Assembly (NCBI GenBank): GCA_029783825.1
Contig: JAREIK010010165.1
Coordinates: 1 to 64,000, forward strand
Length of the DNA stretch: 64,000 nt
Source: Sapria himalayana
Lineage: Eukaryota; Streptophyta; Magnoliopsida; Malpighiales; Rafflesiaceae
Direction of reading: 5' to 3'
A program made the translations under genes and the position numbers. Position 1 is the first letter of the stretch. Every line of letters starts with the position of its first letter. The notes beneath the pieces were generated by a model. It saw only the letters and a list, made by a program, of their open reading frames with translations, was not told the origin of the DNA and did no database searches. This document shows positions 36,121 through 51,866 of the stretch, piece by piece.

Positions 36121-38175
36121 ATGAATCATCTCATCCTAGTATCTCAAGATAAAAAAATATAAAAATACAATATAATTCTCAATAGTTTGAAATTTTTATT
36201 ATTATATACAACTTATTAATGTTCTTCATAATTCATTTTGCTGTATTTTTATGATATGTTACAATTTTTTTTTAATATATTGTATTGATGTTCTTGAAAT
36301 TATATTTATTTATATTATTTTATTAAGATATGATATAATATTTAATAATATATGTTCTAGACTAAAAATAATTTGTAAATATGTTTATATCATATTATAC
36401 TATAAAGAGTACTCATATATATTCGCTAGTAGTATAAATTAATGTTCATTTATGATACATACATTTCCATAATACTTCTCATATTTTTATATTCTTTATT
36501 ACGTATTGCAAGATACATCTGCCACAAATTTTGTGAAACATGAAACTTAGATTCAAGCTAGTAGGTTACAACTAATAGTTATGGTACTCAACAATTACTA
36601 CAATGTTCAACGAACAATTACTACTCTTATTTATTAGTTTTTAAAATTGTTTAAAATAAACATATTACAGCACTGTAAATTACCGTGTGTTAAAAGATGA
36701 TATTATTAACATGGCAGGATAAAGGGTATCCTAACGAATGTTGTTGTAAAGAGTACTCTTTTATGGCATGAAATTCATCAACGTTACATAGATACCCAAC
36801 CTCTTCATAATCTATAGTTGTTAATGGTTTAAATTATAGTTAATATTAATTTGGTAGAAGTTGAATTGTTAGAGCAATAATAAACTACATTGTTATAGCT
36901 AAAATCATAAATTGAAGTTGATAAAATATTTTTTGGTAGAAAAAAATTTATTGGGTTGCATGACATTGTGGGGATTATAAACATTAAACATGTCTAAATA
37001 TTAATAGTTTTATTTCCTCAATCTAAATCAAAAATATTATAGATTTAAAATATTATACTTTTTGCCGATCAGTCTACCATGTTGTTGGTTCAGATTATCA
37101 TTACCATGCTATTTGTTTTTAAAAATATTATTCTTGATAGTAATTATGTACAAAAAAGTTTGGTTCATATATTTATACTATCTTAGCTTGAGTGTCCATG
37201 ACACATTACTATATGTTGATCTTATTATATTTGTATGAAATCATTTTTTTAATATTACTAAACTTGATTCAACAAGTCCACTCATCACTAACACAAGAGA
37301 GATCACAAGGAATCACACAATATGAGATATCTATTGAAGGAATATTGAAATTATTAGAAATATAAGTGTTTTATTTCAAGAAACATAAATATGAAGTTAT
37401 TATGTTTGAGATAATTTTGAGATAAATTTAATTTACAAGATGTTATATACATGGTAAATATAAATCTTTACACACCCACACACACACACACACCATGATA
37501 ATCTTTGTTAAAGATAAGTGCAACCATAAAAATATAAATGAATCATGTAGAAAAATTACAATAAGTCTATGAAAAAATAATAAGAATAATTATTTTATAT
37601 CATATGTTGACTTACAAGCATATCACATTCTTACTTGCATGAATATCATATGTTAGTATATATGATTTCCATGTCTTTGCTTACATGAGTGATAAGTATT
37701 GATTATGTGCTTACTATATGTTCTCGTGCGCATTAATCCAAGTGCTTGAAAGTGTGCTTGTTATATGACGATGTGTATACCTGCCAAGGATTGACTTGAC
37801 ATGTGAAAGATATGTGTTTGTTTACTAAATATTGCACCAAAAATTAAAAACTTGGAATCTTGCCTATAAATAAAAGTGGGTTGGGGTTCCTAGCACACAA
37901 CAACACATATCATGAGAACATTTCAAAGTGAATTGAGACACTCTTGCTCAATTATTTTTAATTACATGTGTGAATATTATTGAGTTTTCTAGAAGTTGGT
38001 ATAATAGTTCAAACTGGTTCAATCGAGTATAATCAATTTAATTTAATTTGAAATGCTAAATTATTATTGTATTTATTTTTATTCATTTTATTTATTTTAT
38101 ATATTTATTATATTTTATTATATTTTATTTTATTTTATTTTGAATTCAATCATTACTCATTTTTGAATATTTTTT
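36120..38175. other. AT-rich DNA without recognised genes
   Basis: A short (CA)n run lies at about 37472-37493. CCTATAAATAAAAG at about 37863 resembles a TATA box and could be part of an LTR relic, but no paired structure was found. Confidence 0.5.
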
Positions 38176-38179
38176 GTAT

Positions 38180-38390
38180 ATATCAAGTCGGCATACCTAA
38201 GTATGTATACTAGTTATGTATAAAATACACATGCATATTGATGTATACTATTTTTGTAGATATCAAGTCATCATAGTAAAGTATGTATACTAGTTATATA
38301 TAAAATACACATGCATATTGATGTATACTATTTTGTAGATACCAAGTCGGCAAACCCAAGTATATATACTATTTATATATTGTTTTTGTA
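38180..38390 (+). repeat. Tandem repeat of about 80 bp, 2.5 copies
   Basis: TATCAAGTCGGCATACC-like starts occur at 38181, 38261 and 38339, each followed by AGTATGTATACTAGTTAT and ACACATGCATATTGATG. Confidence 0.85.
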
Positions 38391-39112
38391 TACGGTCACC
38401 ATCAAAATCCACACAATGACAATGCATTATATCACAGGTGCATGAAGCATTTATAGGAATAAGTTTATATACGAAATCCAAGCATACCATATGGTGATTA
38501 AAGAAGAAATTCAGAAACAAAAAAATAGAATAAAATGCTTACTCTTCAATTAAGCAATCCAAGATAATCGATGACGTGCCTCAAATCAATCACAACTTAA
38601 AACTAAACCTCAAATTAATTTTAGTTGAATCAGCATCGAGAGATAATGGCGGAATGAGGAGGAATTTGGTTCTGTTAGAGATGCGTCAAGTCGAGAGAGA
38701 GAATGTATATTTTAGGATAATATTTATATTTTTAATTATTAAATATTAAATAAACAATATATATATATATATATAATACAAAAATACTCATTATTTTATT
38801 TACTATCAATTTTTTCAACAAAATTAATATGTGTGTAGTAAGGTACAAATGAAAAACAAATACCTTACAATTTTTTATTATAATATTAATTAAACAATAA
38901 TATATAAACAATAAAAAAATATCTTTTGCCTTAAATTAGTAGAAATTTAATATATGTTAATTTAATTTTAAATAATTGAAAAAATTATTATACTTATTGA
39001 ATTAATTATTTAATGTCACCTTAATTTAAATTATTTAGATTATTAATTAAAAATTTAACAAAAAATTGGTATAATTTTTAAAAAAATTAATACATCATAA
39101 AAATAGTTATCT

Positions 39113-39460
39113 GTCCTTATTAATATAATTTTTTTGTATTTTTATATATTTTAAATTAATTATTTATAATATCATTTTTTGAATTTATAAGTAGAATGTG
39201 TGTTTCAAGGATTGCTCATTTATTGATCAATAACATAAATTTAATAACAAATTAAATACATCATAAACAAAAATTAATACATCATAAAAATTAATACATC
39301 ATAAAAATAGTTATTTTAGTCCTTATTAATATAATTTTTTTGTATTTTTATATATTTTAAATTAATTATTTATAATATCATTTTTTGAATTTATGAGTAG
39401 AATGTGTTACAATGATTGCTCATTTATAGATCAATAACATAAATTTAATAAACCAAAATA
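39113..39460 (-). repeat. Tandem duplication of about 206 bp next to the subterminal array
   Basis: GTCCTTATTAATATAATTTT begins at 39113 and again at 39319, each followed by TATATTTTAAATTAATTATT and GCTCATTTAT. The copy in element C is single, so the duplication occurred in B. Confidence 0.8.
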
Positions 39461-39509
39461 AATAAATATTAAAACAAATAATAAATAAAAAATTTATATA
39501 ATTAAATAT

Positions 39510-40480
39510 TGGCTAGAAAAATACCATCGCTAAATCAGTAGCTAAATTATGGATTTTATAAGCTAGAGAAAATTTGTCGCTATATTATAGATTTTATTAG
39601 CTCGAGAAAATCCGTCGCTAAATTACAAATTTTATTAGTTAGGAAAATTTTATCCCTAAATCCATCACAAAATTAAGGATTTTATTTTCTACGGTAATTT
39701 ATCACTAAATCTGTCACTAATATATGGATTTTATTAGTTAGGAATATTCACTCACTAAATCCGTAGCTAAAATATAGATTTTATTAGCTAGGGAAAATCT
39801 GTTGCTAAATCCATAGCTAAATTACTAATTTTATAACAATAGAAAATCTATCATTAAATCAAAGATTTTATTAGCAAGAGAAAGTCCGTCACTAATCTAT
39901 TGCTAAATCATGTATTTATTAGTAGGGAAAATCCATCACTAAATCCGTCACTAAATCAAGGATTTTATTAGCAAGGGAAAATCTATCTCTAAATCAGTCA
40001 CTAAATGATGATTTAATTAGCAATGGAAATTCAGTCACTAAATCCATAACTAAAAATTGGCTAACGAAAATCTGTCGCTAAATCCATCAATAATTTCAGG
40101 CTTTATTAGCTAGAAATATTCTATCGTAATTTCCGTCGCTAAAATCTCAGCTTTTCATGAGGGGAAGTTATGAAAATTTTTAGTTGCTAATCCATTGCTA
40201 AAATTTCTACTTTTCTTTAGTGGAATTTACGAATATTTTTTGTCGCTAATCAGTCACTAAATATGTCACTAAAATCCCAACTTTTCTTTAGAAGAATTTA
40301 CAAAATTTTCTGTCGCTACTGTGTCCCTAAATCCATCACTAAATCCCCCGCTTTTCTTTAGTGGAATTTTCGAAAAATTTTCCCTCGCTAATCTGTTGCT
40401 ATTTTTTTTTTCATAAAAAAGCATCATTCCCTTGCTTTTCCCTAGCTAATCCATTGTAAATTAGCTAAGGATTGATCACT
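39510..40480 (-). repeat. Subterminal repeat array of element B
   Basis: More than a dozen imperfect units are built from GGATTTTATTAGCTAGGG, AAAATCCGTCGCTAAATC and CGTCGCTAAAT, with spacing of roughly 55-65 bases. Toward the end the unit changes to CTTTTCTTTAGTGGAATTT followed by GTCGCTAATC. Such arrays are the binding sites of the CACTA DNA-binding protein in studied elements. Confidence 0.8.
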
Positions 40481-41872
40481 AGCTAAAATTTCCTAGATAA
40501 AATTCCCTAGCTAAATTGATATTTTTTTATAGTGATATATATATCTATCTTTCTATATATCTATCTATATATCTATCTATCTCTTTATCTATCTATCTAT
40601 TTGTCTATATGTCTCACTATCTATCTTTATATGTGTCTATATATTTTTCTATCTATCTCTGTGTATTTCTCTATATCTATCAATCTGTCTATCTATTATT
40701 AATCTGTCTATCTATTGTTAATCTGTCTATCTATCTATCTACCTACCTATCTATTGATCTGCTATCAATTTTTCTATATATCTATCTTTCTTTCTATGTG
40801 TCTACCTCTTTATCCATCTATCTATATATCTATTATTCTATCTATCTATCTTTCCATCTATATATCTTTATATCTGTCTATTAAACTATAAATCTATCTA
40901 TTTGTCTATCTATCTATCTCTTTGTTTATATGTCTTTCTATATAATTTTATAATTATCTAACTATGTATCTATCAATCTTTTTATCTATTTATCTATATG
41001 TCTATCTTTGTACTATTTTATTAATGTATCTATCTATCAATCTCTTTATTTGTCTATGTTTTCTATCTATTTATTTGTTTAACTATCTATAAATCTATCT
41101 GTCTATGTGTATATGTGGCTATCTATCTATATTCCTATCTATATATTTGTGTATCTATCTTTCTATCTATATGTCTATCTTATACATATATCTATCTATT
41201 TGTGTATCTATCCATCAATCTCTTTATCAATCTATTAATTTATCTATCCGTTTATATGCCTTTTGTCATTCTATCTATCTATCTATCTGCCTATCCATCG
41301 ATCTTTCTATTTATCTATCTATCTCTCTCTCTCTCTCTAACTATCTAATTGTCTTTCTTTTTATCAGTCAATTAGTCTATCTATTTTTATACCTATCTAT
41401 TAATCAATCAATATGCCTATTTGTCTATCTATCTAATTTTCTATATGGCTAACTAATTATTAGTATATCTGTCAATTTGTCTATTTGTTTATCAATCTAT
41501 TTGTTTATCTGTATATCTGTCTATCTGCCTTTTTGCATATCTATTCATCAATCTATTTGTATATCCATCTATCTGATTATTCATCTATTTGTCTATATGT
41601 CTATTTATTTATCTAACTATCTACCTATATACCTATCTACTTATTTGTTTATTTATCTATCTGTCTATCTATTTATCTATCTATCAATCTATCTATCTGG
41701 TAATCTATCTATCTCTCTACATGTCTATAGATCTATATATATGTCTATCTATCTATATTTCTATCTATTTGTGTGTATATCTACCAATATACCAATCTAG
41801 CTATCGGTATATCTGTCTATTTATTTATCTAACTATTTGTCTATTTTTCTATCTATCAGAGTATCTATCTAT

Positions 41873-41873
41873 T

Positions 41874-41920
<47 letters not shown>

Positions 41921-41922
41921 TT
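41873..41922. repeat. (TG)n-(TA)n block inside the TATC array
   Basis: A compound dinucleotide block, about 26 bases of GT repeat followed by about 24 of TA repeat. A similar (TG)n block lies at 47890-47927. Confidence 0.9.
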
Positions 41923-42294
41923 ATCAATCCATCAATATATCTATCTATATATCTTTCTATCTATCAATCTATCCAGGTATATATTTAGTTATCTATCAAT
42001 CAATCTATTTATAAATCTTTTAATACATCTTTCTATTTATCTTTCATTCCATCTATCTATGTGTGTATCTATATTTATGTATATCTATCTATCTCTCTAT
42101 TTTTCTTTCTACATATCTATCTATATGCCTATCTATTTATTTGTCTATATGTCTATTTATATATCTATCTATATATCTATTTGTCAATCTATCTGTCAAT
42201 ATTTCATCTGACTATGTGTATTTGTCTTTATGTGTCAATATGTTTGTGTATATGTGTCTTTGTGTCTAAATATCTCTCTCTTTATATATCTAAA

Positions 42295-42298
<4 letters not shown>

Positions 42299-42361
<63 letters not shown>
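42299..42361. repeat. (TA)n block inside the TATC array
   Basis: About 60 bases of uninterrupted TA repeat. Similar blocks lie at 46500-46550 and 54112-54148. Confidence 0.9.
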
Positions 42362-42365
<4 letters not shown>

Positions 42366-43972
42366 TTATTTATTTATCAATCAATCTATCTATCTAGCTA
42401 CCTGTCTATCTAATATTTGTCTATCTTTTATACATTTATTTGTATATTTGGATATATGTCTATCTACCTATTTGTTTATCTATCTATCTATAAATTAGTC
42501 TATCTAAATAATTATTTATCTATATATCTAAATCTATATATACCTTTCTATTTATCTTTCTATCTATATTTGAATTTATTTATATATATATATCTATCTA
42601 TATATCAATCTCTCTATCTATATCTCTATATATCTATATGTATATCTATCAATCTATCTATTTATCTATTTATCTGTCTATCTATATGTCTATTTTACTA
42701 TCTATCTATTTGTCTATCTATTTATCTATCGATCTATATAGCTTTCTATATACTTGTCTATCTTTCTATTTATATAGCTTTATATTGATATATACCTTTC
42801 TATTTATCTATCTATCTTTCTAACTATATCACTATCTATCTATCTACTTGTCTATCTGTATATCTAGCTATCTATCTAACTATCTTTGAGTCTATATATG
42901 TATTAATCTATCAGTCTTTTTGTCTATCTTTATATATGTTTATCTTTCAATCCGTCTATCTGTCAATCAGTCTGTCTATCTATATATTAGTCTGTCTATC
43001 TATTTGCCAATGTATCTGTCTATCTATCTATCTTTGTATCTCATTATTTTAATAGCTATCTATTTATCTATTTGTCTATCTAACTATTTTTCAATCTATT
43101 CTTATGTTTGTCTTTATATATTTGTATCTATTTATTAGTATTTTTGTGTGTGTCTTTGTGTGTATGTGTCATTGTGTGTATGTGTCTCTTTGTCTATTTA
43201 TCTACATATCAATAGGTCTATCTCTCTATCAATTTATATATCTATCTATCTATTTGTCAAACTATCTATCTATCTATCCATCCATATATCTATCTTTCTA
43301 TATGTTTATTTTTCTGCCTATCTATTTATTCATCTATCTATCTATTTATCAATTTGTTTATCTATATGTCTATCTATTTGTATATCTATCTATCTGTCTA
43401 TCTAGCTATATGTATATTGGTATATCTTTATATTTGCCTATCTATCTATCTATCTATCTATCTTTCTATCTCTATATTTTTCTATCTATCTATTTTTCTA
43501 TATGTCTATCTATTTATATGTATATGTATTCTTATGTTTGTCTATCTATCTTTGTATCTATTTATCAGCCTATTTGTCTAAGTGTCTGTGTCTATTTGAC
43601 TTTTTGTATTTGTGTCTAAGTGTTTACTTCTGTATCTATTTATATCAATCTGTGTATCTATCTACTATCTATTTATCTTTTTGTCTATATATATATATAT
43701 TTATTTATTTATTTATGTAACTATCTATCTATCTACCTATAAGTATATTTTTCAAATTGGATATCTAAATATCTTCCCTTATGTTTATTTATATATTTAT
43801 CTATCTATCTATGTAAATATCTATCTATATATTTTTCAATCTATATATCTATCTATATATCTATTTATCTGTCTATATGTTAATCTATCTATTTGTTTAT
43901 CTATATATCTACCTACCTATCTATCTATCTATTTATCTATTTTTCTATCAATCTATTTTCTATCAATCTATA

Positions 43973-44003
<31 letters not shown>

Positions 44004-44267
44004 CTATATGTCTGTCGATCATTCTATCTGTCTATTTGCTATCTATCTATATATTAGTCCATTTGTTTTCACTATTTATCTTTCTATTTGTCTGTCTATC
44101 AATCACTATATTTGTCAATCTATCTATATGTCCATTTGTCTGTATGTCTATTTATCTTTCTATCTATTTGTCTATCTGTCTATCTTTCTATCAGTCTATT
44201 TGTATATCTATTTTTGTATATTTCTATCGATCTATTTATCTACTAACTATATTTATCACTATCTAAC

Positions 44268-44298
<31 letters not shown>

Positions 44299-45550
44299 TA
44301 GTCTATCTATTTGTATATCTATCAATCTGTCTATTTTTCTATCTATCTATCTATCAATTTATCTATCTACAATCTATTTATCTATCTGTTTGTCTATGTA
44401 TAAATCTGTCTATATATATATATATTCTGTTTGTTGTCTTTTATTCTATCACTCTAATTATATATTTGTTAATTTGGATATCTATCTATCTATCTATTTA
44501 TTTATCTATCTATCTATATATCTATCGATATCCCTATCGATCTATCTATCTATTTGTCTATTTATCTATTTTACTATAGGTCTATCTGTCTATCTATCAA
44601 TTTGTCTATTTTTTTATTATTCTATCTGTCTATATATCTATATGTCTATCAGTCTATCAATCTATCAGTGTATCAATCTTTCACTCTTTTTGTCTAACTA
44701 TCTTTCTATTTATCAATCTAGATTTCCAACATCTATATATCTTTCAATCTATTTGTCTATCATCTATCTATCTATATTTCAACATGTCTATCTATCTTTA
44801 ATCTAAATGTTATAATTGTATTAATCTATATATATAACTATCTAACTATCTATCTTTCTATCTATATCTATATAACTATCTAACATGTTTTTGTTTATTT
44901 AGCTATCATTCAATCAATCTATTGATCTTTATATCTATCTATCTATATCTATATCTATCTATCTGTATGCCTGTCTATTTGTCTATATATATATTTGTCT
45001 ATATGTCTATATATCAATTAGTATATCTATCATCTACCTATCTATATTTCTATTTATCTATCTATTTATTTATGTGTCTAACTGGCAAAATGTCAATCAA
45101 TCTATCTATCTATCAGTTTATATATCTATCTATCTTTCTATCTATTTCTCTACCTACCTATCTATCTATCTGTCTATCTAACTATCTATCTCTTTATCTA
45201 TCTATATATCTATTTATCTACCTATCTATTTGTTTGTCTATCTATCTATATGTTTATATGTTTTATTTTCTATTGTCTATATGCTTATCTATTTATGTAT
45301 TTATGTGTTTATGTGTCTATTTGTCTATCTTTCTATATGTCTATCTATCTATCTAACTATATATATAAATATTTTTCTATCTGTCTATCTATCTGTCTGT
45401 CTATCTGTATATCCATCAATAAGTATTTCTATTATTATGCCTATCTATTTGTCAGACTATCTTTTAATATTTCTATTTGTCTAATTGTCTATCTGTCTAT
45501 CTATGTATCTATAAATTTTTCTGTCTTTCTGTCTATCTATTAATCTATAC

Positions 45551-45588
<38 letters not shown>

Positions 45589-46517
45589 GTCTATATATCT
45601 CTCTCTATCTATCTATTTATCTTTCTATCTATATATCTATTTATCTATATATTTGTCTAATTATCTATTTTGTCTTTCTATATATCTTTTTGTTTGTCAA
45701 TCTTTATATCAAGCTATGTATGTATATGTCTATCTATATATCACTCTATCTATCTATCAGTATATCTATATATTTGTCTATCTATCTATCTAACTATATT
45801 ACTGTCTATATATCTATTTAAATATCAATCTACATGTCTATCAATCTATCTATTTGGATATCATACTAAGACTTTATATGTCAATCAATATTCTTTCTAT
45901 GGGTCTAGTCTTGTAACTATATATCTTTCTATCTATTTATCTTTCTATTTATCAGTATATCAATCTCTATATCAATCTATTTATCTGTCTACCTATCTAT
46001 TTGTATATATATGAATCAGACTATCTATATATCTATCTATCTATATTCTCTCTATCAGTATATATGTTTTCTTCTATGATCTATCTGTATATCTGTCTAT
46101 TTCTCTATATGTCTATCTATCAATTTTTCAATGTGTCTATGTATCTATTTATCTATCATTATACCTATCTATCTACCTATATATCTGTCTATGAATTAAT
46201 CAATCTATCTGTCTACCTATCTATATGTCTATCTATCAATATATCTATCTATCAATCAATTTATCTATCTATCAATATATCTAACTGTCAATCTATCATA
46301 TCTATATGTATTTTCTATGTATCTATGTATTTTCAATGATTCTAACTCTTTATTTGTCGTATATTTATCTATCTTTTATCAATCAATCCATCTATTTTTT
46401 ATCCGTCTATCTATTAATCTGTCAATATGTCTATTTGTTTATCTATCTATCTATCTGTCTATCTCTGTATCTATCTAACTATATAATAGTCTAACTAGAT
46501 ATATATATATATATATA

Positions 46518-46557
<40 letters not shown>

Positions 46558-47898
46558 CTATTTTTCTATCTCTCTATTTGTATCTATCAGTATCTATTAT
46601 TTGATTATATCTATTTAATTGACTATGTATATATATATATATATCAGTGTATCTCTCTATTTATTTATTTGTCATATATATATATATATATTTGCTATAT
46701 ATATATATAGTGTATCTATTTATTGTCCATCAATCAGCGTATCTAATTATTTGTCTAACTATATATATATATATAATAGTCTAACTATATATATATTTGT
46801 GTCTTTATCTATCTATCTATCTTGATATCTATCTATCTATCTATTTCTATATCTATTTATTTGACTATGTATCATCAGCGTATCTCTCTATTTGTCTATT
46901 GACTAATTGTAAATATGTATATATTCTTATATATCAAAATGTCTATATGTCTATAGTTCTCTTTGATATCTATCTGATTTCAATCAATCAATCTATTTGT
47001 CTATTGGCATATCCATCTATCTGGCTATGTGACGATCTTTGTATATGACTATCTATCAATTTTGTCTATATGTCTATCTACTTATCTATCTATGTGTCTA
47101 TTCAATCAATCTAATCTATCTATTTATCTGTTTATCTATCTATCTATTTGTCTATAACTTTATCTAGCTATATATCACTCTATCTATCTATTTATATTCT
47201 ATCTGTCTATTTGTCTATTTGTCTATTTGTCTATTTTTCTATTTTTCTATCTACTATGTGTCTATGTGTCTATCTATCTATCTATTTTTTTATCTATCTA
47301 TCTATCTATCTATCTGTCTTTCGTTATATCGATCTATCAATGTATATATCTACCTTTCTACCTATTTATATATCTATCTATCTATTTGTCTGTCTATATG
47401 TATATCTGTAAATCTATTATAGTATTCCTATTTTATGTATTTTGTTTGTCTATCTATCTCTCCATGTTTCTATTTGTCTACTTTTATATATGTCTATCTA
47501 TCAATCTATCTGGTTATCTATCTATCTATCTATCTTTCAATCTATATATAATATATATATATATTCTCAATCAAAGTATCTCTCTATCTATCTAATTATC
47601 AATTTGTCTATCTAACTTCCTATTTTTGTAGCTTCTATCTGGCTACCAATCTATCTATCTATCTTTCTTTCTTTCTATATATCAATCTATCTGTATTTCT
47701 ATATAATTGTACATATGTCTATCTATCATTCTAGCTATCTAGCTATTATATTTTCTATCTTTCTATGTGTTTAAGTCTCTATCTATTTATATGTATATCA
47801 TATTATATATCTATTTATCTTATATATCTATATCTATATCATATTTCTGTCAACCTATCTATCTATCAATCTTTATATATATATTATATATGTGTGTG

Positions 47899-47930
<32 letters not shown>

Positions 47931-50900
47931 CTATCTGCATATCCTCTTATTAGTATATCTATCGATTTAAATATCTATTGATCTATCTATTTATTTATCT
48001 TACTATATATATATATATATATCTGTCAATCTATTTATTTATTGATCCACCTATCTGTCTATCTATTTGTCTATCTATCTCTTTATCTATTTATCTATCT
48101 ATCTATCTTTATATCTATCTGTTTAATTTTCTAACTATCCTTCTATCAAAGTAAGTAACTATCTTTCTATCTATCACTATATTAGACAATCTGTCTGTCT
48201 ATCTATGTGTTTATTAGTGTATCTATCGATATGTCTATATATCTATCTATCTATTAGTTTATTAGTCTATCAATCTATCAGCCTATTTGTTTATCTTTCT
48301 TTCTGTCTATATATTAAAATATCTAACTATCTATGTATCTTTCTATCTATTTTTCTCTCATCTATCTGTCTATCCATCTACATTTGTATCTATCTATTTG
48401 ACTATTTTTTTATTTACCTATCTATCAATCAAAATAATATTTTTATCTAAATGTCTATCATATATATGTTATCAACATATCTTCCTATAAACCATCTATC
48501 TATATGTCTATTTGTCTACCTGACAATCTAGCAATATATCAGCCTATTTATCAATTTGTCTAACTATCTATCTATTTATATATCTATCTATCTATATATA
48601 TCTTTAGTCTATCTACTTTTCTTTCCATATATCTATCATTGTGTCTATTTGTTATATGTATAGCTATCTATCTCTTATTTTCCAATCTATCTTTCTATTT
48701 ATCTATTAGTCTATATGTCTATTTATCTATAATTATATATGTCTATCTGTATATCCATATATCTGTCAATATGTCTATATGTCTATGTGCCTATGTATAT
48801 AAGTTTTTTGTTTTTAAATGCAAATTCTTTTTATAAATCTATCAATCTATATAACTATTCATCTATTTATTTAGCTATTTTTAAATCAATAAAACTATCC
48901 ATCTATCTATCAGTCTATCAAATTATTTGTATATCTTTTTAGAACACAATTTGAATATTAGGATATTGATCTATTTGCCTGCTTTATATCTATATATCTA
49001 TATATTAGTCTATCTATTATTTATATATCTATATATCTAAATTTCTATATATCTATATATTTATCTATCGATCTATCGATCTATCTGTTTATATCTCATT
49101 TGTATTATATCTAAATATATATCTATCTTTCTATCTATCTATATGTTTATCTATCTATATGTATATATATCTATCTATTTGTCTATCTATCTATTTGTCT
49201 ATCTATCTATTTGTCTATCTATCTATCTATATGTCTATTAGTCTATCTATCTATATGTCTATTAGTCTATCTATATCTATATATCTACAAATGTAACTTT
49301 TTATATCTATATATCTATCTATATAGCTTTCTATCTGTTTAACTATCTATCTGTATATCTAGCTATCTATCTAACTATCAATATATCTAATGATCTATCA
49401 GTCTATTCTTTTATCTATTTATCTTTTTTTCTATCAGCATATCTATATATCTATCTATCTGTATGATTAGTCTATCTCTCTATTTTTCTATCTATTTATC
49501 TTTATATTCTTTATTTTCCTATCATCTATCTATCTATTTGTATATCTATTCTTATGTTTGTCTATCTATCTTTGTATTTATCAAAAAGTTTTATTTGGTT
49601 ATAACTTTATGTGTATTTTTGTTTTTTTATAGATATATCTATATTTATTATCTATATAACTATCTCTCTATAATTTTATCTATCTATCTATTTATCTGTA
49701 TATTTATCTAATTGTGTATCTATCTAACTATCTATTTATCTATCTATCTATTTCTTTATCTGTCTATTTGTCTATCTATCTATATGCCTATTTATCTAAC
49801 TGTTTATCTATCTATCTATAGATATTTTATATGTCTATTAGCTATCTATTTATCTAACTATAAGTCTATTTCTATCGATCTATCTATTTATTTTCCAATC
49901 TATTTCTTTATACCTGTCAATCTATATATATGTCTATATATCTATATATCAATTTCTCTTTCTATCTATCTATGTGGCTTTCTATCTTTCTATCTATGTG
50001 TGTGGCTTTTAATCTTTCTATCTATCTATTTGTCTATCTATCTATCTTTTTATATGTCTATCTATCTATCTATCTATTTATCTATCTTCTATGTATCTGC
50101 TATCTATATATTTATCTATATATTTATCTATATATATAACTATCTATTTGTCTATCTGTCTGTCTATTTGTCTTTCTGTCTATATGTTTATCTGGCTATA
50201 TTTGTATATTTTATATATCTATATCTCTATTTGTTTATATGTTCTATCTATCTATATATTTATTTGTATTTATATCTATCTATGGTATATGTATCTATCT
50301 ATATATCCGTCTGTTTATCTATCTTTTTTCTATTAGTCTATTAGTCTATCTACCTATCTATCTCTCTATATATTTTTTATCTATAAATATGTCCATCTTT
50401 TCTATCTATAAATACATCTATCTATTTATCTATATATCTATCTATCTATATGTCTGTCTATCTCTATGTCTATCTATCTATCTATCTTTTATCTAAATAT
50501 TCATCTGTCTATCTATCTATCTAACTATATAGTTGTCTATCTATCTATCTGTATATCAAGCTACCTATCTATTTGGATATATATTTTATCTATCTATCAG
50601 TCTACAATGAATCTATATATATTTCTATCTATCTATCTATTTATCTATCTATTTATCCATCATTATATTTGTCTCTCTCTATTTGTCTATCTATCAATCT
50701 AACTATCTCTATCTCTTATTTTACAATCTATCATATTTTTATCTATCTATCTATCTAACTATTTATCTATCTATGTGTTTATGTTTCCATTTGTCTATAT
50801 GTCTATCTATCAAACTTCCTATCTATTAGTCTATCTATCAATCAATTTATCTATCTATCTATTTTTCCATCTATCTATCTATCTAACTATCTACTATCTA

Positions 50901-51866
50901 TCTTTCTAATTGTATATATATATCTATTTGTCTATATGATTATTGGCTTTTTATGTATCAGTCTATATGTCTCTCTCTATATATCTATGTGTCTATTGAT
51001 CTATCTATCTTTTTGTCAATCTATCTATATGTATATCTGCCTATTTCTGATCTATTAATAAGTCTATCTATCTATCAATCTATTTGACTATCTATCTATC
51101 AATCTATTTGACTATCTATCTATCTATCTATTTGACTATCTATCTATCTATCTATCTCTTTATATATCTACCTATCTATTTATATACCTAGCGATCTATA
51201 TATATATATCTATGTATCTCTCTAACTATTTATTTGTCTAGCTATCTATCTATATGAAAATCTAGCTATCTATCTATTTGTCTATATGTCTATGTATATA
51301 TCTATGTGTATATTATCTATCTATCTATTTTCAATCTATCTATCTATCTATCTATATCAGTCTATCTATATCTATTTGCTTATTTATCTTACTATATATC
51401 TATCAATCAATCTATTTGTATATCTATATATCTCTCTATCTATCTATTATTTATATGTCTATTGATTTTTCTATGAATTTGTCTATCAATCTATCTACAA
51501 CCTATAAATCAATCAATTTATCTATTTATCTATCTCTTTATCTATATGTCTATTAATCTGTATATCAAACAATCTTTCTATCGGTCTATCAATATGTCTA
51601 TCTACGTATCTATTAACCTATCTATCTATCTATCTATCTATCGATCTATCTATCTATTTGTCTATCTATCTATTTAATTAATTATCTATCTATCTTTCTA
51701 TATATCTATCTAACTAATTATCTAGATATCTGTCACTCTATCTATCTATCTATCTGTCAGTCTGTCTGTTTTTCCGTCTATATATCTATCTAATATATCA
51801 AACTAACTGACTAATGATCTGTTTATTAAATTGTTTATCTATCTGCATATCTATCTTTCTATATAT

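Larger units (their letters stand above)
38829..40534 (-). mobile_element. Element B: 5' terminal region of a CACTA transposon (left arm of an inverted repeat)
   Basis: The terminus, read on the minus strand from 40534, is CACTATAAAAAAAT followed by CAATTTAGCTAGGGA, the best-preserved end in the window. The region matches the reverse complement of 55205-57210 over its whole length. Landmarks are ATGTGTGTAGTAAGG at 38829, CCTTATTAATATAA at 39115 and 39321, GTAGAATGTGTG at 39192, and the subterminal array. The TNP2 and Transposase_24-type pseudogenes on the minus strand (29.3-33.0 and 27.1-29.1 kb) are in the right orientation to belong to this end. The opposite end is not certain. Confidence 0.75.

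Noticed and set aside
37672..38040. LTR with TATA box (CCTATAAATAAAAG)
   Set aside because: No second LTR, primer-binding site or polypurine tract was found nearby, and the motif is common in AT-rich DNA.
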